From assembly GCA_958299035.1 (NCBI GenBank), contig CATQJL010000223.1, positions 74,975,600 through 75,039,599 on the forward strand: a stretch of 64,000 nucleotides of DNA, written 5' to 3'. Source of the DNA: Cylicocyclus nassatus (taxonomy: Eukaryota; Nematoda; Chromadorea; Rhabditida; Strongylidae). Within the stretch, counting starts at the first letter, position 1; each line of letters starts with the position of its first letter. Shown here one piece after another: positions 58,107 to 64,000 of the stretch. The notes under the pieces were generated by a model that saw only the letters and a program-made list of their open reading frames with translations, was not told where the DNA came from and did not search any database. The translations under genes were made by a program, and so were the position numbers.

Positions 58107-61100
58107 ATGACATCGATCTACCTTACCGTACTGCCACTTTGCATCACTGTCTTTCGAATTACCGTACAGTCACAATGGACATCCGGGCAGTACCCGGATC
58201 TACGTGGTCCCACCGTAGGTCAATGTGCGGCTGTGTTACCCCGTAACAAGCAACATATGTACATTTGTGACCCGGATCGGATTTTGAACAATAGTCAGGG
58301 TAAGAAGGAGTTAGAATCGTTCAATCTGCTTTTTAACTAGAAAACTCGAACAATACTGGTAAAATCTCCTCAATTTCCACTAGACTGAAGCTCATCTTTT
58401 TGTGAACCCGGAAATAGCTCCCAGGACATATAAATTAATTTTTTTACGACTTAATCACCGCAGCTGCTCCATTCCAGCTTTTAACTGCCCTCAGAATAAC
58501 TTCCCCGTCCACATAAACGAAAGTTTCTTTGCCCGCCAGAGGAGATAAATCAGGTTCAAAGCTCGGGTATGAGGTAAAATTACTTCGCGAGAGGAGGGAG
58601 GGGGGGGGGGGAGGAATAAATTTTGTTTTGACTTTGCGTGATTGATTGGTGTTATGAGCAGCGATCTTGAATAGAACGGCCCTGGAATGTTTGCGATTAG
58701 TTGAGATGGTGGAGAAAATAATAAACATCCTTGAAAATTCGCTTAACAATTTCATCCGGGAGGTTTCTAGCTCATGGTAAAATAAATCTACACAATTTCG
58801 ACTTTAGAGCGCAAAAATAATTGTGATTTTTTGGATTTTTCAAAACTATTGTTCTTAGCCTTTTTTGTAGTATTTTTACCTTTCAGCAATGTCACTAAAT
58901 CGACAGCTTCACGATTTAGCTATAGGAACGCCATGCCATTGTCAGCGTCGATCACAATGTACCACAGGAATGCCTGGTGAAAAAATATCGATTTTTTCCG
59001 AAAAAGGCACCTATCATTTTCTTCTAGGGACCGAAACGGAAGGATTTCATGGTTTTGTCGTGTCAATAGCCATTGTGCAAAACCTTCAGATGCAAATACA
59101 TTCACCTAGTGAAGCGTAAGTGTCATCCCTCTGATTCAGATTTTTTTACCATTTTTGATCTTCAGAATCTTCAAAAATTTCAGATTTGTGTCATCACATT
59201 TTGTAGATGTTTATTTTGATGTTAGCACGTTTTTACCTTTGTTTTCAACCCAACTCATTGTAATTGTAGACTTTTAGGCAACTAACAGAAAGGGCAGAAG
59301 CGTTCTGTCGAGCACTCGAAGGTCGATGGGCACTTGGCGATTGTGGCAATTCTGTGATCGTGTTCGTCTGGGAACATTACAAAAAGGTAAAGAGGGTCTG
59401 ATATTTTTCAGATGTAGTGTAATACGTTGCTTGGGAGAGGGTCATTGAAGGTGATACTGCGAGAATGGGTACGGTAGGGTTACGGTAATCTTGCGGCATT
59501 TGCGGCAAACGGTCAGTGATATTATGATTTTTCGTAGAGACCGTGCTTGGAATAAGGAAATTCACGTCTTTGTAATTACTAACTTCATGGAGATTACATC
59601 AAATCAAACAATTTTTTCATATAATTTCTTATCTTCATGAGAGGGCCGAGAACTTATCAAAAACCCTGTGAATAATCATTTAAAGATTAGCGAAGTGTAG
59701 ATTGCTAATCACAAAATTCGGAAAAATTACTTTTGATGAAATAACTATCACGGCCAGAGATTTCGAGCTTTTGATTTGAAATAAAGCAACCAAAAATCAC
59801 TCTCTCTACGACTAACAGTTTCATTATTTCGCACTATATTCATGTACGTGGAAAAAACGTTGTTATAACGAAAATATTCGTGATTTACAGATGATCATTT
59901 GGCCCGCACGATTGGCTGAAAAATATGTGACCGTCGAAGAGCGAAGGCAAATTCTACAAAAGGTAGGTTTGCAATTTTGATGATGATATCAGAACAAGGC
60001 AGTGTGGCTAATTATTATTCAAATTTCGATTTTAGATTAACGATCTAGTACAGACTGATCAATGGTATGCTGCGTTGTCACAAGTGATAGGTGAGTCTGT
60101 AATCCTTCACATAACATTAAGACCTCAAAAGACACGAGCCAAATATTCCTCTAATTACCACACAGGGAATGTTTGGTTTATTTTCTTTGAGTAATATGCT
60201 ATCGCGGTATTTCTAGGTGAACTTCTTCGAGAACTGAATGGGGAAGAAAGCGGAAAAGTTGATACTGGAACATTGTCCTTGCTGGTGGCTGTTGGCCTAG
60301 CAGTTTTGCTGACAATGATGATAACATGTAGGTTTTTACTTGTATCTTTTCCGATCAGAAAATATAGAGAGATTCAACACTTCTTTACAAACAATTTCTT
60401 TTTCCGCTTATTATACAATGTCTCGAAATACGGTACCCATTCGAGAACAAAGAACACGTTTCCCAAGCGGACAGAATCTTTCAAGTGCGCTCATTATGAG
60501 TGGGCCACAAATTAGCTGTAATAGCGCGCAACGGAACAGGTGGTCCCAAGGCTGCTCTGGAATTTTGATGTTCGAACGCTAAAACCACGATAAATCTTAT
60601 CGAGGAGCGATCTGTACTTTCAATTTGAAAACACCGAACATAAGTATTCAAAATACACAGCATAATGATGAAATCGAAGTTTTTTGCAATTTTTATCAAC
60701 TCTTTTTTGCCTGAAGAAGTCTTTCGATGGGGATTACGGTAGACATACGGTCAAAAAAATCAGCAACCTAGCGAAGGGTTGAAAAAAATGTGCTAATCGC
60801 GTTACAAATGTTTTTAGTTGTTACCAGAATAGTTCACCTTCGATAAAAAAAGTAGGTTTTCAGGGTAAAATCATAAAAATGTTCTTATCAGCATTGAGTA
60901 TAATCAACAAATAAATTATTATATCTCTTGAAATTTCTGCATATTTCATGGCTAAAAATGCATCTCTTTATGAAATCCAGGACAATTTTGTGGTTGTCTT
61001 TACAGTATGCCTACCGTATCATCTATGTGGTTGGTGCAGGTTTCGCTCATGTGATTGTAATCACGCAAGGTAGTAGCACTTTAAAATAAATAATTGGGGG

Positions 61101-61460
61101 GGGGGGGAGGGGTCAACAATTACATGACCCAAAAGCGTCCCGTATCTTCTAAGAAAGAAGAGGTGGCCAACTGATGGCTCATAAAAACACTTACCCTCCT
61201 TATTATCCCTGAACAGGGTAAAAATGACGTAATTTTTTCAAAATTTTCTTGCTCACGTAGATTTTTTGAAGATTTTCGTATTCAAAATTCTATTTTTCGT
61301 GTTTTCAGGTTGCGTATGTGCGTTCCGATGCTGTGGCAATTTACGTGGCGAGGATCGACCACGTCCGGTTCGTCGAGCTGTTGAACGAGTAGATAGCTTA
61401 CGGGAAACCGTACTCAGAAGAGGATCACAGCTTCGAAGGTTCAAGAAAATCCTAGAATAG
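58107..61460 (+). CDS. MOLO-1-like levamisole receptor auxiliary protein
   Basis: MOLO-1 is a one-pass membrane protein with an extracellular TPM-like domain that modulates levamisole-sensitive acetylcholine receptors at nematode neuromuscular junctions. Exons: 58107-58299, 58887-58976, 59028-59115, 59278-59386, 59891-59962, 60036-60090, 60217-60327 and 61309-61460. All join in phase to 289 aa. A signal peptide (1-22) is followed by YPDLRGPTVGQCAA and ICDPDRILN, then GTPCHCQRRSQCTTG, HGFVVSIAIV and SPSEAQLTERAEAFC. Next come LEGRWALGDCGNSVIVFVW and WPARLAEKYVTVEERRQI. The single transmembrane span (about 221-242, LSLLVAVGLAVLLTMMIT) precedes a short basic cytosolic tail ending FKKILE. Between 58977 and 59027 lies a 51-nt stopless interval with GT/TAG ends; skipping it restores family spacing. 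Introns are 51 to about 980 nt. It could be a paralogue rather than the strict orthologue. Confidence 0.92.
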
Positions 61461-62367
61461 TCCTTCACTTTGTGATCAATCAGCAGTCATTTGAACTCTT
61501 ACAAATGATATTTTCGGATAGAATTTTCGGAAGGAATCCAAAATTTTGGATAGAAAAAAAGCATTAAAGCAGGGAAATAGTGGATCTATCAGAAGGAGCA
61601 CCCCCTTCTTTTTGCTTCTCCATAAAAATTTATGCGATTCAAACTTAATGTAAAAGCTGATGTCAAGAGATTGAAATATATATGTACGAGTAGAAGTAGA
61701 ATAATTTTTTATTTATTTTCTATGGGGGGGGAGAGAGGTCAGGAAAGGGGAGGACATAATTTTTTCATCAACTTCCTCTGAAGGAATTACCTTTTGGTCT
61801 TCATAGACCAAGACTAGATTATGCATACGTATTTTTTGATTCGAAAAAATAATCGAGTTCAAACCCATTTTTGCCTTTACTTTTGCGTGACTAACGGAAA
61901 GAATATCCATACAAAGCGTAGAAAAATTTACAAAAGATTATAGCAACCTTTTTTGGTCCATATTTCGAGGAGCAGATCAGATTTTATTAGCAGCATGTTC
62001 CAGTTAATTTCTATGCAATTTTTGGCCCACAATCTTTCATAAAAGAAATCTTTTATGGTTTTTTCTTTTTCAGGGAGAATCCGGAGAAGCAACGCTTTAT
62101 GTCGTAGCTGACCTTCAAGTCGATTCTGTCTGAATAAAACACAATCAAAGAATAGCTCAGAAAACTGGAAAATTCTAGAGGAGTAAATTTCCACCCACAT
62201 TTTCGGCAAAAATCGTATCTCAAGGTGATCACACTGAATTGATTTTTCAAAGTTTTTAAAACATTATTTGTAAAGGTTCAAATGACAAATCTAAAGTCCT
62301 AGAACTCGTAGTTGAACGTTCCGAAGTTTTCTAAATTTTTTCAAAGTTTTTCTCTCGACTATTCCAG
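61461..62367. other. molo-1 3' region
   Basis: An ATTAAA (61563-61568) is the likely polyadenylation signal for the TAG-terminated isoform. A G-run follows at about 61727. No other gene. Confidence 0.4.
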
Positions 62368-62466
62368 ACATACATTCCAGATCCATCAGTCGCTCACCAA
62401 AGTTTCCGAACAACCCGAATCGATTTTTCTCCGCCGATACAACGATGGTATGAACGGATTCGATGA
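62368..62466 (+). CDS. Possible alternative last exon of molo-1
   Basis: After the acceptor CTATTCCAG an open frame of 32 codons reads TYIPDPSVAHQSFRTTRIDF, then SPPIQRWYERIR, and stops at TGA. It is the only well-formed exon-like stretch downstream of molo-1. A phase-0 donor in the last molo-1 exon (GAACGA|GTAGAT or GAAACC|GTACTC) could splice to it and exchange the cytosolic tail. It could also be the end of an unrelated gene. Confidence 0.35.
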   Translation, partial: TYIPDPSVAHQSFRTTRIDFSPPIQRWYERIR

Positions 62467-64000
62467 GATATATTGATCGATTTTCTAATGTATTCCGATT
62501 TACGATTTTTTACCTACGACATTACGAGTTTACTGTACATAGTTGTAAATTTTTCACATTGTCTTATTGTATTATCGCTTCTTCAGGGATTACAGGTTTT
62601 CTTTCTTTGAAATTCTAAGCTTTCTTTCTCGATTTATTGTAGATTTTTTTCGGATTTTGTTGGCAATTTGTGGAAAGATTTTGTGAAATTCGATGAAGTT
62701 TTTTAATTTTGAAAAATTGATCGAGCTACTTTGCTCCGAATGTTCCAATCGCTTGTTTGTCACTACAAGCACATTCATCAACTGAAGTGAACAGGTGCTC
62801 TTAGACGTAGAATTTACAACAAACTCTAGGATTTGAGGCTAATGAAACTGGAATGTACATGAATTCTGGAAGGAAAGGGGTTTTAGAAAAATTACCTGAT
62901 ATTCCTTTCAGAAGTGAATAACACCTTTCTATTCTTTTCAATGTGAATATTAACGTTGTTTGGAATGAAAGAAAAGCAGAATTAATTCATAACCATCCCA
63001 ACTGATGATGCGGGAGTTCAAAACGAAAATAATTCAAAAGTGATGGTCCCGAATGAATATGGTCCAAATGGAGCCATTTGTCGGGAATTTCACGATTTGA
63101 ATTTTGAACTGAACAATTTAAAGAAAGCGCTCCCTATAGTTAACGGTTTTCATTCCCCTATTTCAGCTCATTGTCAACCCGTAGCCTAGATCCGCTTTTT
63201 CCAAAAAAATATTCATTTTCGTGCAAAAATGGATTTTTTTGTATCAAAAGTTCTGTTTCTTCTTTTATACAAATTCGCCGCTTCTGTTGTTTTGAATTTG
63301 ATCGATTTTGGTCGTTCTTCAGAATAAATCAGCTCCTTCTAGTTTAGTGCCTATGACAATTACAAAAAGCTAGCTCGATAAAAACTAGATTGAAATTTTG
63401 AAACTTTATTGAAATCGAGTAGTAAAAGTGTAGAAATGGCTATGACATCTACCAGCAAAAGCGTAAAGTAAACCTTGCTATTCGAAAGTCTTCAAAAAAT
63501 TTTACGATTTCTGTATAATGCGATAAAAAAGTTTTTTGAATCCAAATTTGCTAGAAATTTCAATATATCATTTTTGTTTCCAGCCGCATATAGTATAGCA
63601 TACAGCAAATAGTACTGAGGGTTTTATATCCAAAGGAATAGGTGGGGTCTAGAATTTCGTCGGTAAAAATCTGGTTGATGGCGCGGTTGATTGTTTTTTA
63701 AACCTCTGGGTTCATATGATTTACGAATTGAGTAAGTACTCAATATATTTTTTCAACCAACATTTTTGTGCTGGATGGTGCCCCCTACGCCTTTTACGAT
63801 TGTTCAGCCATGCTTTTCTATCTATTAGGTAACACTTCAATAGGTGCAACCAATCACATTCTCTACACATTGAAAAAAGTTTCTGCGCAGACATAAATTC
63901 AATCATTTCATGATAGAAAGGAAAAATAAAGGCACGATCACCTCTAAAAGTCCATGCCCAAAAAAATAACCAAATTTTTTCTGCCATATTCACCGGAAGT
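62467..64000. other. Gene-free end of window
   Basis: AT-rich; the minus-strand ORF at the very end (63721-63993) has no recognisable domain. Confidence 0.4.

Overview
This is a nematode nuclear contig. Genes have many short introns with strict GT...(T/C)TTTCAG ends. Start codons sit just after trans-splice-like acceptors. The gene set includes a nematode neuropeptide precursor (nlp-21 type) and a MOLO-1 levamisole-receptor auxiliary protein. The sequence is AT-rich and full of small inverted-repeat transposons and poly-G tracts. A clade V (rhabditid or strongylid-like) nematode fits, but the species cannot be fixed from the sequence alone. Nothing bacterial, no CRISPR array and no rRNA gene was seen.

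Layout. 1-5.5 kb: no gene recognised. 5.5-8.6 kb: the peptide-encoding exon of an nlp-21-like neuropeptide gene (+), preceded by an array of CCAAT/ATTGG palindromes. 9.3-14.0 kb: brd-1/BARD1 (-), 19 exons, with RING, ankyrin and BRCT domains. 14-17.8 kb: transposon debris. 17.8-22 kb: a decayed Penelope-like GIY-YIG fragment, then a tight same-strand set of small spliced ORFs with no recognised homology. 22.5-30.4 kb: dense mobile elements, namely a 1.65-kb mariner-type element with a nested Helitron-like insert, a 1.35-kb GGGGATCC-rich inverted-repeat element, and an almost perfect 1.1-kb hAT-type fold-back with an 8-bp target duplication that splits an ORF. 30.8-31.9 kb: a UQCR10/QCR9 complex III subunit (-). 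33.3-34.9 kb: ribosomal protein eL21, rpl-21 (+). It is convergent with scc-3/STAG (-, 35.3-41.1 kb, 27 exons). 42-57.6 kb: gene-poor, with further MITEs, including one inserted inside another. 58.1-61.5 kb: molo-1 (+), with a possible alternative last exon at 62.4 kb. 61.5-64 kb: no other gene.

The recognised genes are unrelated housekeeping, DNA-repair, cohesin and neuromuscular genes, not an operon or pathway. BRD-1 and SCC-3 both act in chromosome maintenance, but are 21 kb apart and separately transcribed. The region most likely to hold something undescribed is 18.2-22 kb: several phase-consistent, intron-containing small ORFs on one strand, flanked and interrupted by mobile DNA. Exon boundaries given here were read by eye from splice consensus, phase and protein similarity recalled from known families; no search was run.
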